From Zoogloea oleivorans (GTDB lineage Bacteria > Pseudomonadota > Gammaproteobacteria > Burkholderiales > Rhodocyclaceae), in assembly GCF_008107625.1 (NCBI RefSeq), contig NZ_SDKK01000014.1:42376-106375 (forward strand): a stretch of DNA of 64,000 nucleotides, in the 5' to 3' direction. Below are positions 7,982 through 17,414 of this stretch, piece after piece; positions within the stretch are counted from its first letter, which is position 1; each line of letters opens with the position of its first letter. The notes beneath the pieces were generated by a model. It saw nothing but the letters and a program-made list of their open reading frames with translations, had not been told where the DNA came from and made no database searches. The position numbers and the translations under genes were made by a program.

Positions 7982-9760
7982 ATGAAGAAACAGGCGATCA
8001 CGCATCGCCGGGCCGGGCTTCGCCTGGCGCCGGTGACCCTCGCGGTGGCGGCAGTCCTGGCCGGCTGGTCACTGCCTTCCCAGGCAGTGCGCTTCGGTAG
8101 CGAAGAGGGGCTGTCGGGCAGTATTGATTCGGTGATGTCCTTCGGCCTCATGCAGCGCATGTCGTCCGCCGATTGCCGGACCATCGGCAAGGACAGCGGC
8201 GGCTGCAACAACGGCACCAGCAACACCCTGCAGGCCCGCCAGGGTGCCAACGGCTATGCAAACGCCGACTTCAACTACACCAACTTCGACGACGGCAACC
8301 TGAACTACAAGAAGGGCGACATCGTGTCGGCGGTGCTCAAGGGCACCCACGACCTGTCCCTCAAGGCGCCCGACGGCTGGAGCGCCCTTGGCCGGGTGTA
8401 CTGGTTCCACGATTTCCGGGCCGACCAGACCCGCCGCACCGACATCACCGAATCGTCGGCCACCGCCAAGGCGACGCTGCTGGATGCCTGGATCGCCAAG
8501 GAATTCCGCTACGGCGAGCAGCGCGGCAAGCTCAAGGTCGGCAACCAGGTGATCTCCTGGGGGGAGGACATTTTCATCCTCGGCGGGGTGAACCAGATCA
8601 ATGCCCTCGACCTGCAGAAGTTCCACGTGCCCGGCACCCAGATCAAGGAGATCTTTGTGCCTGCGCCGATGGCCTCGTGGTCGGGCGGCATTACCGACAA
8701 GCTGGGGGTCGAGGCCTACTACCAGTTCGCCTGGAACAGCTTCAAGTTCGACCCGGCCGGCACTTTCTTCTCGACGGCCGACATCCTCGGGCAGGGCAAC
8801 CGGCCGGCCTACCTGCCCACCTCGGTGTGCAATGACTTCGGCCTGCCGCTGCCCTGCGGCGACCGCTCCGGCCTGAGTGACCGGCAGATGATCGCCAACG
8901 GCACCGCGCTGCCTTACCTGGGCCAGCGCAAGCCCAAGAGCGGTGGCCAGTACGGGGTGAACTTCCGCTACAACGCCGAGGAGATCGACACCGAGTTTGC
9001 CTTCACCTACCAGCGCTACCACGACAAGCTGCCCTTCCTGGGCTTCACCGGCACCAACACCGGCGCGGTGACCGGCTACTTCCTGGCCTACGGCGAGGAC
9101 AAGGACTTGTTCGCCGTGTCCGGCAACACCAAGGTCGGCGACGTGGCGGTGGGCATGGAGTTGTCGTACCGGCCGCGGGACAGCGTCGGTATCGACCCGA
9201 CAGTGCCTTTCGGTTCGATCTTCGGCGGCGCCTTCAACAAGAACAGCGTGTATGACACGGGGGCGCACCCGGGCTATGTGGAAGAGAAGAAGTGGCAGTA
9301 CCACGTCACCGGCTTCTACACCTTCTCACGCAACGATCCCCTCGGCGGACTGGCGACGGCACTGGGGGCGACTGACGGCTTCATTCTCGCTGAAGCTGCC
9401 GTGGCCCACTACCCGGGGCTGGACGGTTCCGGCAACACGCCGTACTTCCTCCCCAACTATGGCCTGCCCAACAAGACCTCGTGGGGCTATGTCACCGAGA
9501 TCGGCATCAACTACCCGAACGTCGCCGGCAGCGGCATCACCCTCACGCCGCAGATCGACTTCGCCCACGACGTGAAGGGCACCAGCCCCAACGCCATTCC
9601 CTTCGTGGAAGGGCGCAAGGCGGTTACCGCTTCCGTGTTTGCCAACTACCGGGACCGCTGGAAAGGCGCCCTGCAGTACGTGAATTTTTCCGGCGGTGGC
9701 GCCAACAACCTGATGCGCGACCGGGACTTCCTGGCCGCCAGCGTCTCCTACTCGTTCTGA
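7982..9760 (+). CDS. DUF1302 family outer-membrane beta-barrel protein
   Basis: The 592-residue protein has a signal peptide (LPSQA|VR near residue 35) and many alternating aromatic/polar strands. It ends in an outer-membrane-type C-terminus with terminal phenylalanine (AASVSYSF). This fits a DUF1302 porin-like barrel. By context it probably gives outer-membrane passage to the aromatic amine or a related hydrophobic compound, together with the DUF1329 and RND proteins. The ATG is preceded by AGGAGA. A hairpin lies immediately downstream (9761-9782). Confidence 0.85.
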   Translation: MKKQAITHRRAGLRLAPVTLAVAAVLAGWSLPSQAVRFGSEEGLSGSIDSVMSFGLMQRMSSADCRTIGKDSGGCNNGTSNTLQARQGANGYANADFNYTNFDDGNLNYKKGDIVSAVLKGTHDLSLKAPDGWSALGRVYWFHDFRADQTRRTDITESSATAKATLLDAWIAKEFRYGEQRGKLKVGNQVISWGEDIFILGGVNQINALDLQKFHVPGTQIKEIFVPAPMASWSGGITDKLGVEAYYQFAWNSFKFDPAGTFFSTADILGQGNRPAYLPTSVCNDFGLPLPCGDRSGLSDRQMIANGTALPYLGQRKPKSGGQYGVNFRYNAEEIDTEFAFTYQRYHDKLPFLGFTGTNTGAVTGYFLAYGEDKDLFAVSGNTKVGDVAVGMELSYRPRDSVGIDPTVPFGSIFGGAFNKNSVYDTGAHPGYVEEKKWQYHVTGFYTFSRNDPLGGLATALGATDGFILAEAAVAHYPGLDGSGNTPYFLPNYGLPNKTSWGYVTEIGINYPNVAGSGITLTPQIDFAHDVKGTSPNAIPFVEGRKAVTASVFANYRDRWKGALQYVNFSGGGANNLMRDRDFLAASVSYSF

Positions 9761-9782
9761 CCGCAGGCCCGGGTGCCTGCGG
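9761..9782. repeat. Stem-loop between the DUF1302 and RND genes
   Basis: CCGCAGGC and GCCTGCGG form a perfect 8-bp stem around a 6-base loop directly after the DUF1302 stop. There is no T-run, so it is not a standard terminator. It could stabilise the upstream message or damp expression of the transporter. Confidence 0.45.
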
Positions 9783-9809
9783 GCGCCCGGCACACACAGG
9801 AATTCCAAC

Positions 9810-12173
9810 ATGATCGAGAAACTGGTCATCGGCCTGCAGCGCTTCTTCTTCGGGCACCGGCTGCTGACCCTGGGCGTGCTGCTGGCTTTCACCGCCCTGA
9901 TGGGGGTGTTCGCCGCGCAGCTCAGGATGTCGGCCGGCTTCGACAAGCAACTGCCGCAGGACCACGAATACGTCCAGACCTTCAACCAGTACCGGGACGT
10001 CCTCTTCGGCGCCAATCGCATCATCGTGGTGGTGGAGGCGAAGAAGGGTGACATCTGGAACGAGAAGGCCCTCACCAAGCTGTACGACGTCACCCAGGCG
10101 CTGTTCTTCATGCCCGGGGTGGACCGCCGCACGGTGACGTCCCTGTGGACGCCCAATACCCGCGCCGTGCAGATCACCGAGGAAGGCATGAAGGCCGAGG
10201 ACGTGATCGGCGGTGACGTGACGGTGAAGTCCCTGACCCCCGACAACATCTCGGGCATTCGCGAACGGACGGTGATCGGCGGCTTCATCGGCAGCCTGGT
10301 GGCCAACGACGGTTCCGGGGCGATGGTGGTGGCCGAACTGGCCGACCCCGATCCGGCTACCGGAAAGCGTCTCGATTACTTCGACTTCAGCAAGAAGCTG
10401 GAGGCCGAGGTGCGGGACAAGTTCGCCGATGCCGACACCAACATCCGCATCATCGGCTTCGCCAAGCAGATGGGCGACATCTCGGAAGGCGCCACCAGCG
10501 TCGTCGAGTTCTTTGCCCTGGCTTTCCTGCTTACCGCCGGCGCGGTGTACTGGTACACCCGCTCGTGGGTGCTCACCTTCCTGCCGCTGGCCAGCTCGCT
10601 GGTGTCGGTGGTGTGGCAGTTCGGCACCATCACGCTGCTGGGTTTCGGGCTGGATCCGCTGGCGGTGCTGGTGCCCTTCCTGGTGTTTGCCATCGGCGTG
10701 TCCCACGGCATCCAGCAAGTCAATTACATCGCCAAGGAAGTCATCAACGGCGCCGACGGCTTTACCGCCGCCACGCGCAGCTTCACCGGCCTGCTGGTGC
10801 CCGGCACGCTGGCCCTGATCACCGCCTTCGTCGGTTTTGCGACGCTGGTGCTGGTGCCGATCCCGATGATCCGCGAGCTGGCCATCACGGCGTCGGTGGG
10901 CGTCGCCTACAAAATTGTCACCAACCTGATCATGCTGCCGGTGCTGGCCAGCTTCTTCAGTTTCGACGCGGCCTTTGTGGCCCGGGCCGGCAAGGTGGAG
11001 GCCATGCGCAACCGCCTGATGGCCAACCTGGGCGTGCATATCGCCAACCCGCGCAACGCCCTGATCGGCACGCTGGCCTGCCTGGTTCTGCTGGTGGTGG
11101 CGGTGTGGCAAAGCCAGGGGCGTCACGTCGGCCACGTGCTGCCCGGTGCGCCGGAGCTGCACAACGACTCCCGCTACAACAAGGACGTGGAAGCCGTGGT
11201 GAGCCGCTTCGGGCTGGGCCTCGACATGCTCACGGTGGTCGTCGAGACCCCCAAGGACGGCTGCTACCAGCACGAGGTGATGGCCTACGTGGATCGCCTG
11301 ACCTGGAACCTGAGCAATGTGCCCGGCGTGCTGTCGGCCCAGTCATTGCCCACGCTCACCAAGCTGGCGGCATCCGGCGTCAATGAAGGCAACCCCAAGT
11401 GGGCCTCGCTGCCCCAGGAGGAGCTGACCCTCGGCGAGGCGGTACGTCAGGTGCCCGAAGGCCTGCGCCTCTACAACGCCGAGTGCACTTTGTTGCCGGT
11501 CAATCTCTACCTGGCCGACCACAAGGCCAGCACCATCAAGGAAGTGGTGGCGGCGGTGAAAAGCTATCGGGAGGCCAACCCCTTCCCGGGCGTGACGGTG
11601 CGTCTGGCCAGCGGCAACGCCGGCGTGCAGGCCGCCACCAACGAGGTGGTCGAGCATTCCGAGCTGCCGATGATGCTCTACGTGTACGCCACGATCCTGG
11701 TGCTGGTGTTCCTGGTGTATCGCGACTGGCGCGCCATGATCGCCTGCTGCGTGCCCCTCACCCTGGCCACCTTCCTCGGCTACTGGTTCATGAAGTCGCT
11801 GGATATCGGCCTGACCGTGGCGACCCTGCCGGTGATGGTGCTGGCGGTGGGGATCGGCGTGGATTACGCCTTCTACATCTACAACCGCCTGCAGATGCAC
11901 CTTTCCCACGGCGAGGACATCGTCACCGCCTTCAAGCAGGCCCTGCGCGAGGTGGGTGTGGCGACGGTGTTCACCGCCGTGACCCTGTCCATCGGCGTGG
12001 CCACCTGGTCCTTCTCGGCCCTCAAGTTCCAGGCCGACATGGGGATGCTGCTGACCTTCATGTTCATGGTGAACATGATCATGGCCATCACCCTGCTGCC
12101 GGCCCTGGCCGTGATGATCGACGTTCTGGTTCCCCGGCGCGGCCCCGTGCGTGCGCCGCTGATGATGCACTGA
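9810..12173 (+). CDS. RND/MMPL-family transporter
   Basis: This 787-residue protein has the MMPL layout. An N-terminal membrane helix (residues 18-40) is followed by a periplasmic domain, a six-helix bundle (about 225-400), a helix and second periplasmic domain (about 410-620), and a second helical bundle (about 625-775). It contains DYAFYIYNR-type motifs of the sterol-sensing/MMPL superfamily (VGIGVDYAFYIYNRL). It would be a proton-driven exporter of hydrophobic or lipid-like compounds. It lies in the DUF1329-DUF1302-RND-YCF48 block, so it likely works with the barrel protein. The substrate is unknown. Confidence 0.87.
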   Translation: MIEKLVIGLQRFFFGHRLLTLGVLLAFTALMGVFAAQLRMSAGFDKQLPQDHEYVQTFNQYRDVLFGANRIIVVVEAKKGDIWNEKALTKLYDVTQALFFMPGVDRRTVTSLWTPNTRAVQITEEGMKAEDVIGGDVTVKSLTPDNISGIRERTVIGGFIGSLVANDGSGAMVVAELADPDPATGKRLDYFDFSKKLEAEVRDKFADADTNIRIIGFAKQMGDISEGATSVVEFFALAFLLTAGAVYWYTRSWVLTFLPLASSLVSVVWQFGTITLLGFGLDPLAVLVPFLVFAIGVSHGIQQVNYIAKEVINGADGFTAATRSFTGLLVPGTLALITAFVGFATLVLVPIPMIRELAITASVGVAYKIVTNLIMLPVLASFFSFDAAFVARAGKVEAMRNRLMANLGVHIANPRNALIGTLACLVLLVVAVWQSQGRHVGHVLPGAPELHNDSRYNKDVEAVVSRFGLGLDMLTVVVETPKDGCYQHEVMAYVDRLTWNLSNVPGVLSAQSLPTLTKLAASGVNEGNPKWASLPQEELTLGEAVRQVPEGLRLYNAECTLLPVNLYLADHKASTIKEVVAAVKSYREANPFPGVTVRLASGNAGVQAATNEVVEHSELPMMLYVYATILVLVFLVYRDWRAMIACCVPLTLATFLGYWFMKSLDIGLTVATLPVMVLAVGIGVDYAFYIYNRLQMHLSHGEDIVTAFKQALREVGVATVFTAVTLSIGVATWSFSALKFQADMGMLLTFMFMVNMIMAITLLPALAVMIDVLVPRRGPVRAPLMMH

Positions 12174-12186
12174 TGGAGAAACGATC

Positions 12187-13152
12187 ATGCGAATGAAAGC
12201 GACGGCAACGCTGGCCCTGGTGGCCTCCCTGATCGCCGGCATGACACTGGCGGCGACCGGCAGCAAGGCTCCACCAAGCGGTGAGACTCCTGCCACGCAG
12301 GCCCGGCTGGCGACCAAAGCCGGGTTGGTGGCGGTGGCCCGGGCGGGTGACAGCCTGGTGGCGGTGGGAGATTTCGGCACCGTGGTGCGCTCGACTGACG
12401 GCGGGCTGACGTGGAGTCAGGCGGCCAGCGTGCCGGTGAGCGGGCTGCTCACCGCCGTGAGCTTTGCCGACCCGAAGAACGGCTGGGCGGTGGGCCACGG
12501 GGGCGTGATCCTCGTCACCCGCGACGGGGGAAACAACTGGGCCATCCAGCATGTGGCAGAGGGCAAGCCGGTATTGCTGGGCGTGCATTTCACCGACGCC
12601 AGCCATGGCTACGCGGTGGGCGCCTACGGCACTGCCCTGAGCACCGTCGACGGGGGCAAAAGCTGGACGCCAATGCCGGTGGGGGAGGGGCGCGATGCCG
12701 ACCTGCACCTCAACCATATCTTCGCCGGGCGTGACGGTGCGCTCTTTGCCGCTGGCGAAAGCGGTGCGGCCTTCCGTTCGCGGGATGGCGGTGCGCACTG
12801 GGAGCGCCTGCACACCGGCGTCAGCGGCTCCCTGTGGGGCGGGCTGGCGCGGCGCGACGGGCGCGTCCTGCTCCTCGGCATGAGCGGCCGGGTGCTCGAA
12901 AGCAGCGATGGCGGCAGCAGCTGGAAGGGGCTGGAGAGCGGCACCAGCCAGGCCCTGACGAGCGGCGTCGAGCGCGCCGATGGCGGTCTGGTGCTGGTGG
13001 GCAGTGGCGGTGCGGTGGTGGCCTCGCGGGGTGGGCAACTGGCGACGGTGATTCGCGCCGACCGGCAAAACCTCGCGGCGGTGGTGGAGGGTGGCAGCGC
13101 GCTGGTGCTGCTGGGCCAGAGCGGCATCCTCCGCGAGCCGGCCGGCAAATGA
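12187..13152 (+). CDS. YCF48/BNR-repeat beta-propeller protein
   Basis: The 321-residue protein has a hydrophobic N-terminal export signal (residues 5-22). It then has at least five Asp-box motifs (DGGLTW, DGGNNW, DGGKSW, DGGAHW, DGGSSW) about 40-50 residues apart, the signature of YCF48-type sialidase-like propellers. Named relatives help assemble photosystem II, but in heterotrophs the family accompanies DUF1302/DUF1329/RND genes, presumably as a periplasmic assembly or docking factor. It begins 13 bases after the transporter stop with GGAGAAA upstream. Confidence 0.85.
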   Translation: MRMKATATLALVASLIAGMTLAATGSKAPPSGETPATQARLATKAGLVAVARAGDSLVAVGDFGTVVRSTDGGLTWSQAASVPVSGLLTAVSFADPKNGWAVGHGGVILVTRDGGNNWAIQHVAEGKPVLLGVHFTDASHGYAVGAYGTALSTVDGGKSWTPMPVGEGRDADLHLNHIFAGRDGALFAAGESGAAFRSRDGGAHWERLHTGVSGSLWGGLARRDGRVLLLGMSGRVLESSDGGSSWKGLESGTSQALTSGVERADGGLVLVGSGGAVVASRGGQLATVIRADRQNLAAVVEGGSALVLLGQSGILREPAGK

Positions 13153-13177
13153 ACAGGATCAACACGAGGAACACACC

Positions 13178-13660
13178 ATGCTGGAAAGACTGATCAGCCT
13201 TTTGCGCGGCGAACTGCAGGCCGAGGCGGCCGAGCGCGGCCCCTTCGAGCGGCGCCTGGTGGCCGTGGCGGCGCTGCTGCTGGAGACCATGTACGTGGAC
13301 CGGGTCGCTTCCGAGGCCGAGCACGAGGCCGTCAAGCGCCTGTTGATGGCGCATTTTCACCTGCCCACCGAGCGGGTCGAGCAGCTCGTTGCGCTGGCCG
13401 AGGTGCGCTACGCCGAAGCCCTCGACGACTGGGAGTTTGCCGAGGCGGTGCGGGTTGGTTTCGGCCCCGGCGAGCGCCAGGAAATCCTCACCATGCTGTG
13501 GGAGGTGGCCTACGCCGATGGTGTCATGGCCAAGCTGGAAGGCCGCCTGATGAAACGCCTGGCCCGGCAGCTTGAGCTGGGCGAGGACGCTGTCGAGCTG
13601 GCCCGCGCCGCCGCCGGTGCCCGCTCCGGCCTGCTGCGCGGCACGCCAGGCGAAGGCTAG
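13178..13660 (+). CDS. TerB-like (tellurite resistance/Co-chaperone DjlA N-terminal fold) protein
   Basis: This small acidic all-helical protein of 160 residues matches the TerB/DjlA-N fold pattern. Two similar halves contain acidic pairs (YVDRVASEAEHE near residue 40 and VAYADGVMAKLEGRLMKRLAR near residue 112), as in metal-binding TerB domains. There is no signal peptide, so it should be cytoplasmic. The ATG at 13178 was chosen over an upstream in-frame start that would overlap the YCF48 gene. Its place in an amine-oxidation operon is odd and its role is unknown. Confidence 0.75.
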   Translation: MLERLISLLRGELQAEAAERGPFERRLVAVAALLLETMYVDRVASEAEHEAVKRLLMAHFHLPTERVEQLVALAEVRYAEALDDWEFAEAVRVGFGPGERQEILTMLWEVAYADGVMAKLEGRLMKRLARQLELGEDAVELARAAAGARSGLLRGTPGEG

Positions 13661-13666
13661 ATTTTT

Positions 13667-13692
13667 GTGGGTCGGACTTCAGTCCGACCCAC
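13667..13692. repeat. REP-like palindrome (copy 1)
   Basis: The perfect 12-bp arms GTGGGTCGGACT and AGTCCGACCCAC surround a TC centre, just after the TerB-like gene stop. An identical pair of arms with a GA centre, i.e. the same element inverted, lies at 26341. This marks a dispersed intergenic palindrome family. It may end or protect the upstream message and reduce readthrough into the aldehyde dehydrogenase gene. Confidence 0.8.
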
Positions 13693-13734
13693 AGGAAATT
13701 GCATCACATAAAAACCAACGCAGGAGACAAGAAG

Positions 13735-15237
13735 ATGAAGATGTTTCACGGAGTAGAACTGAGTGCCGGCACGGCCGCTTTTCTGGCCTGTCCGCAACGC
13801 ATGCTGATCGGCGGCGAGCTGGTGGATGCCGTCAGCGGCGAAACCCTGCCGGTGGTGGACCCGGCCAGCGGCGAGGTCTTTTGCCGCGTGCCGGCCGGCG
13901 ACGCCGCCGATATCGACCGGGCTGTAAAGGCGGCCCGTCATGCCTTCGAGGCGGGGGAGTGGTCGCGCATGCGGCCGGTGGACCGGGAGCGCCTGCTGCT
14001 GCGGCTGGCCGATCTGCTCGAAGCCAACGCCCAGGAGCTGGCCGAGCTGGAAGCCATCGACAACGGCAAGCCGGTGACCATGGCGCGCCATGTGGATGTG
14101 GCCTTGTCGGTCGATTTTCTGCGCTACATGGCCGGTTGGGCGACCAAGATCGAAGGCTCGACGATGGACGTGTCGGTGCCGCTGGTGCGCGACCGGGAGT
14201 TCTTCGGCTTCACCCGGCGCGAGCCGATCGGCGTGGTCGGGGCGATCATTCCGTGGAACTTCCCGCTGCTGATGGCGGCCTGGAAGGTCGGTCCGGCGCT
14301 GGCCGCCGGCTGCACCATGGTACTCAAGCCGGCCGAAGAAACGCCCCTGTCGGCCCTGCGTTTTGCCGAGCTGGTGCAGGAGGCCGGCTACCCGCCGGGC
14401 GTGCTCAACGTCGTCACCGGTCACGGCCACACGGCGGGTGCGGCGCTGGCCGCCCACAAGGGCATCGAGAAGGTGGCCTTCACCGGCTCCACCGAGATCG
14501 GCAAGCTGGTTGGCAAGGCGGCCCTCGACAACATGACCCGCGTGTCGCTGGAGCTGGGCGGCAAGAGCCCGGTGATCGTCCTCGACGATGCGGATCCGGC
14601 CGTGGCAGCAGCGGGTGCAGCGCAGGCGATCTTCTTCAACCAGGGCCAGGTGTGCACCGCCGGCTCACGCCTTTACGTGCATCGCAGTCGCTTTGACGAG
14701 GTGGTCGAGCAGCTTTCCGCCATCGCGGCGAGTATGAAGATCGGCCCCGGCATCGACCCGACGACGCAGATCGGCCCGCTGGTGTCGGCGGTTCAGCAGC
14801 AGCGGGTGATGGGCTACATCCATGGCGGGCTGGAGGACGGCGCCCGTGCCGCTTCGGGCGGTTCGGCCGGCGAAGGCCCGGGCTATTTCGTGACGCCCAC
14901 GGTGCTGGTCGATACCCGCGACAACATGCGCGTGGTGCGCGAGGAAATCTTCGGCCCGGTGGTGGTGGCCATGCCCTACGAGGATCTCGACGAAGTGGCC
15001 CGCCGCGCCAACGACACGCCCTACGGGCTGGCAGCGAGCATCTGGTCGAATGATCTGTCGCGGGTGCATCGCCTGATTCCGAAGATCAAGGCCGGTACCG
15101 TGTGGGTGAACTGCCACAACATCCTCGACAACGCGATGCCCTTTGGTGGCTACAAGCAGTCGGGCATCGGTCGCGAAATGGGGCGCGCGGTGCTTGATCT
15201 GTATACCGAATCCAAGTCGGTCATCATGATGCTGTGA
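13735..15237 (+). CDS. NAD-dependent aldehyde dehydrogenase, phenylacetaldehyde dehydrogenase-like
   Basis: This 500-residue ALDH superfamily enzyme carries the coenzyme motif FTGSTEIGK, general base E273 in LELGGKSP, and nucleophile C307 in GQVCTAGSR, at the canonical 34-residue spacing. It resembles FeaB/PeaE phenylacetaldehyde dehydrogenases. In context it would oxidise the aryl-acetaldehyde made by the amine dehydrogenase to aryl-acetate. That would bring the periplasmic product into cytoplasmic metabolism. The ATG at 13735 has AGGAG eight bases upstream. An upstream TTG in frame lacks a ribosome site. A terminator follows at 15247, so this is probably the last gene of the operon. Confidence 0.88.
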   Translation: MKMFHGVELSAGTAAFLACPQRMLIGGELVDAVSGETLPVVDPASGEVFCRVPAGDAADIDRAVKAARHAFEAGEWSRMRPVDRERLLLRLADLLEANAQELAELEAIDNGKPVTMARHVDVALSVDFLRYMAGWATKIEGSTMDVSVPLVRDREFFGFTRREPIGVVGAIIPWNFPLLMAAWKVGPALAAGCTMVLKPAEETPLSALRFAELVQEAGYPPGVLNVVTGHGHTAGAALAAHKGIEKVAFTGSTEIGKLVGKAALDNMTRVSLELGGKSPVIVLDDADPAVAAAGAAQAIFFNQGQVCTAGSRLYVHRSRFDEVVEQLSAIAASMKIGPGIDPTTQIGPLVSAVQQQRVMGYIHGGLEDGARAASGGSAGEGPGYFVTPTVLVDTRDNMRVVREEIFGPVVVAMPYEDLDEVARRANDTPYGLAASIWSNDLSRVHRLIPKIKAGTVWVNCHNILDNAMPFGGYKQSGIGREMGRAVLDLYTESKSVIMML

Positions 15238-15246
15238 GTGTAATCC

Positions 15247-15279
15247 GGCCCCGGGAGTGCTTACCCGGGGCCCGTTTTT
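15247..15279 (+). terminator. Rho-independent terminator of the aau operon
   Basis: The arms GGCCCCGGG and CCCGGGGCC are perfectly paired around an 8-base loop and are followed by CGTTTTT. It begins 10 bases after the aldehyde dehydrogenase stop and marks the operon end against the convergent GGDEF/EAL gene. Confidence 0.88.
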
Positions 15280-15303
15280 GGTTGCCGCGCGATGGCGGTC
15301 GTG

Positions 15304-17217
15304 TCAGTTCGGTTCGAGGAAGCGGTCAGCGAATTGCCCGGCGGGCAAGGCGGGGCTCAGCAGATAGCCCTGGTAGAGGTCGCATCCCATGTTTTGCAGG
15401 GTGTGCAGGTGAGCGGCCGTTTCCACCCCTTCAGCGACTACCGAGAGGGACAGGCTATGGGCCATGGCGATGATGGCCCGCACGATGGCGGCTGCATCCT
15501 CGGGGTTGTCGGTACTGCTGCCGGCAAGGGGAAAGATGAAGGACTTGTCGATCTTCAGGCGGTTGACCGGCAGGTTGCGCAGGTAGGAGAGGGACGAGTA
15601 GCCGGTGCCGAAATCGTCGAGGGCCAGGTGCAGTCCGTGCTGGCGCAGGACGCGCAGCTCGCCAATGGCGGGTCCCTCGGGCTGGATCAGCACCGATTCG
15701 GTGATTTCCAGTTCGATGCACTCGGGGGGCAGGTCGTGGTTCTGCAAGCGCTGGATGATGCCCCGCGCCAGACCGCTGTGCCAGAACTGGCGTGGTGACA
15801 GGTTGATGGCGAGGCGGGGTGGCGAAGCGTAAGTCGCACGCCAGCGGGCCGCCTGGGCAATGGCGGTATCCAGCACCCAGTCGCCGATGGCGTGGATCAT
15901 TCCGGTTTCCTCGGCCACCGGAATGAAGTGGTCAGGGGGGATGAAGCGCCCGTCGTGACGCCAGCGCAGCAGGGCCTCCGCCCCCACCACCCGGCCGTCA
16001 GTCACGCTCACCTGGGGCTGGTAGTGCAACTCCAGCTCCCCGGTGGCGATGGCGTTGCGCAGGGCCGCCTCCAGGCCCATGCGGCGCTGCAGGCGTTCGT
16101 TCATTTGCTCGGAGAAGAAGTGGCAGCTGGCCCCGCCGCGGGCCTTGGCGGCGTACATGGCGGTGTCGGCATTGCGCAGGAGGGTCTCGGTGTCGTGCCC
16201 GTCAGCGGGGAAGAGGGCGATGCCGATGGTGGCTGCCGTATGCAGCTCGAAGCCGGACTCGTGCATCGGACGGGTGATGGCTTCGAGGATGCGCTCGGCC
16301 ACGTGGCCTGCGTCACCGGCGCCGGCAATCTCGGGCAGTACGGCGATGAACTCGTCGCCACCCTGGCGATAGACCTGATCGAGGGGGCGCAAGGCCTCGG
16401 CGATCCGGTGGGCCACCCCCTTGAGCAGGAGGTCGCCCACCGAATGGCCCATGGCGTCATTGATGGTCTTGAAGCGGTCCAGGTCCACGAACAGCACGCC
16501 CAGCATGTCGCCCCGCCCGGCAGCCCGGGCGATCAGGCGTGGCACCTGCTCCATCAGTTGCGCCCGGTTGGGCAGGCCGGTGAGGGCGTCGTGATGGGCC
16601 AGGTAGCGGATGCGCGCCTCGTCGGCACGGCGCTCGGTGATGTCGGTGATCGAGCCAGCCATTAGCCGGGCCACGCCGCGTCCGTCCCGCTGAGCCACGC
16701 CCCGGGCCGCCAGCCAGCGGTAGGCGCCGTCCTCGGCGCGGACCCGGTACTCGTGATAGAAGTGCGGCGTCAGGCCCTTGAGATGGGTGGCCACGGCCTC
16801 GTTGTAGCCAGCCCGGTCATCCGGATGCACGAGCTCGATCCATTGCTCGGTGCTGCCGAGGAAATCGTCGGCATAGCCGAGGATGTTGAGCAGGCGCTTT
16901 CCGACCTTCAGCTCCTTGCTCACCGGGTCCCACTCCCACATTCCGTCGTTGGTGCCGACCATGGCCAGGGCGTGGGCCCGGGTGATGCGGCGCAGGCGGG
17001 CGATCTCCCACAGGCTGATGAACAGGGCGAGCGCCATGCCGACGCCGGCCAGCGCGACATAAGTCTGCAGCCCGGCACTTTGCTCGGCCAGGGTCAGTCC
17101 GGCACCTGTGGCCAGGATCACGCCTGATGTGGCCAGCAGGATGAGGGCGGAGCGGAGCCGCCCTGCCGTGCGCGCAGAGGGGGAGACGGGCTCGTCCTGG
17201 TCGTGGGGGAGCTTCAT
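15304..17217 (-). CDS. Membrane PAS-GGDEF-EAL c-di-GMP turnover protein
   Basis: The protein has 637 residues. Two transmembrane helices (about 22-75) are followed by a PAS domain (about 80-205), a GGDEF domain with the intact motif QGGDEF (about residue 292) and an EAL domain. The EAL domain has GAEALLRW and the metal-binding DDFGTGYSSL, followed by LKIDKSF. Both catalytic domains keep their signature residues, so it could make or break c-di-GMP, or use GTP binding at GGDEF to control hydrolysis. It is a single gene, convergent with the aau operon and divergent from the TetR gene at 17415. Confidence 0.92.
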   Translation of the reverse strand: MKLPHDQDEPVSPSARTAGRLRSALILLATSGVILATGAGLTLAEQSAGLQTYVALAGVGMALALFISLWEIARLRRITRAHALAMVGTNDGMWEWDPVSKELKVGKRLLNILGYADDFLGSTEQWIELVHPDDRAGYNEAVATHLKGLTPHFYHEYRVRAEDGAYRWLAARGVAQRDGRGVARLMAGSITDITERRADEARIRYLAHHDALTGLPNRAQLMEQVPRLIARAAGRGDMLGVLFVDLDRFKTINDAMGHSVGDLLLKGVAHRIAEALRPLDQVYRQGGDEFIAVLPEIAGAGDAGHVAERILEAITRPMHESGFELHTAATIGIALFPADGHDTETLLRNADTAMYAAKARGGASCHFFSEQMNERLQRRMGLEAALRNAIATGELELHYQPQVSVTDGRVVGAEALLRWRHDGRFIPPDHFIPVAEETGMIHAIGDWVLDTAIAQAARWRATYASPPRLAINLSPRQFWHSGLARGIIQRLQNHDLPPECIELEITESVLIQPEGPAIGELRVLRQHGLHLALDDFGTGYSSLSYLRNLPVNRLKIDKSFIFPLAGSSTDNPEDAAAIVRAIIAMAHSLSLSVVAEGVETAAHLHTLQNMGCDLYQGYLLSPALPAGQFADRFLEPN

Positions 17218-17349
17218 GGGGAGGAGGGCGAGTCCCTGTTTGCAGATGCTGCCTTATCGGCCGGGTGATCGACCGTCTTGAATGCCCTGCCGTGCTCCGG
17301 GAGTCAAACGAGAGCACGGGTGTCGAATGACGCGTTGACAAGCAATAAA

Positions 17350-17377
17350 TTGAATGTATGATTCAAACAAACGTTTT
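17350..17377. promoter_or_regulatory. Candidate PsrA-like operator(s) before the TetR gene
   Basis: Two overlapping elements are present. One is TTGAAT-GTATG-ATTCAA, an inverted repeat with 6-bp arms at 17350-17366. The other is CAAAC-N4-GTTTT at 17364-17377, close to the reported Pseudomonas PsrA consensus (G/C)AAAC-N2-4-GTTT(G/C). They sit about 40 bases before the preferred ATG at 17415, as expected for autorepression. A related TTGAAC-N4-GTTCAA lies at 26423. Confidence 0.5.
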
Positions 17378-17414
17378 AATTAATCTGAACCCAATTGAGT
17401 CTTCACCGATACCC

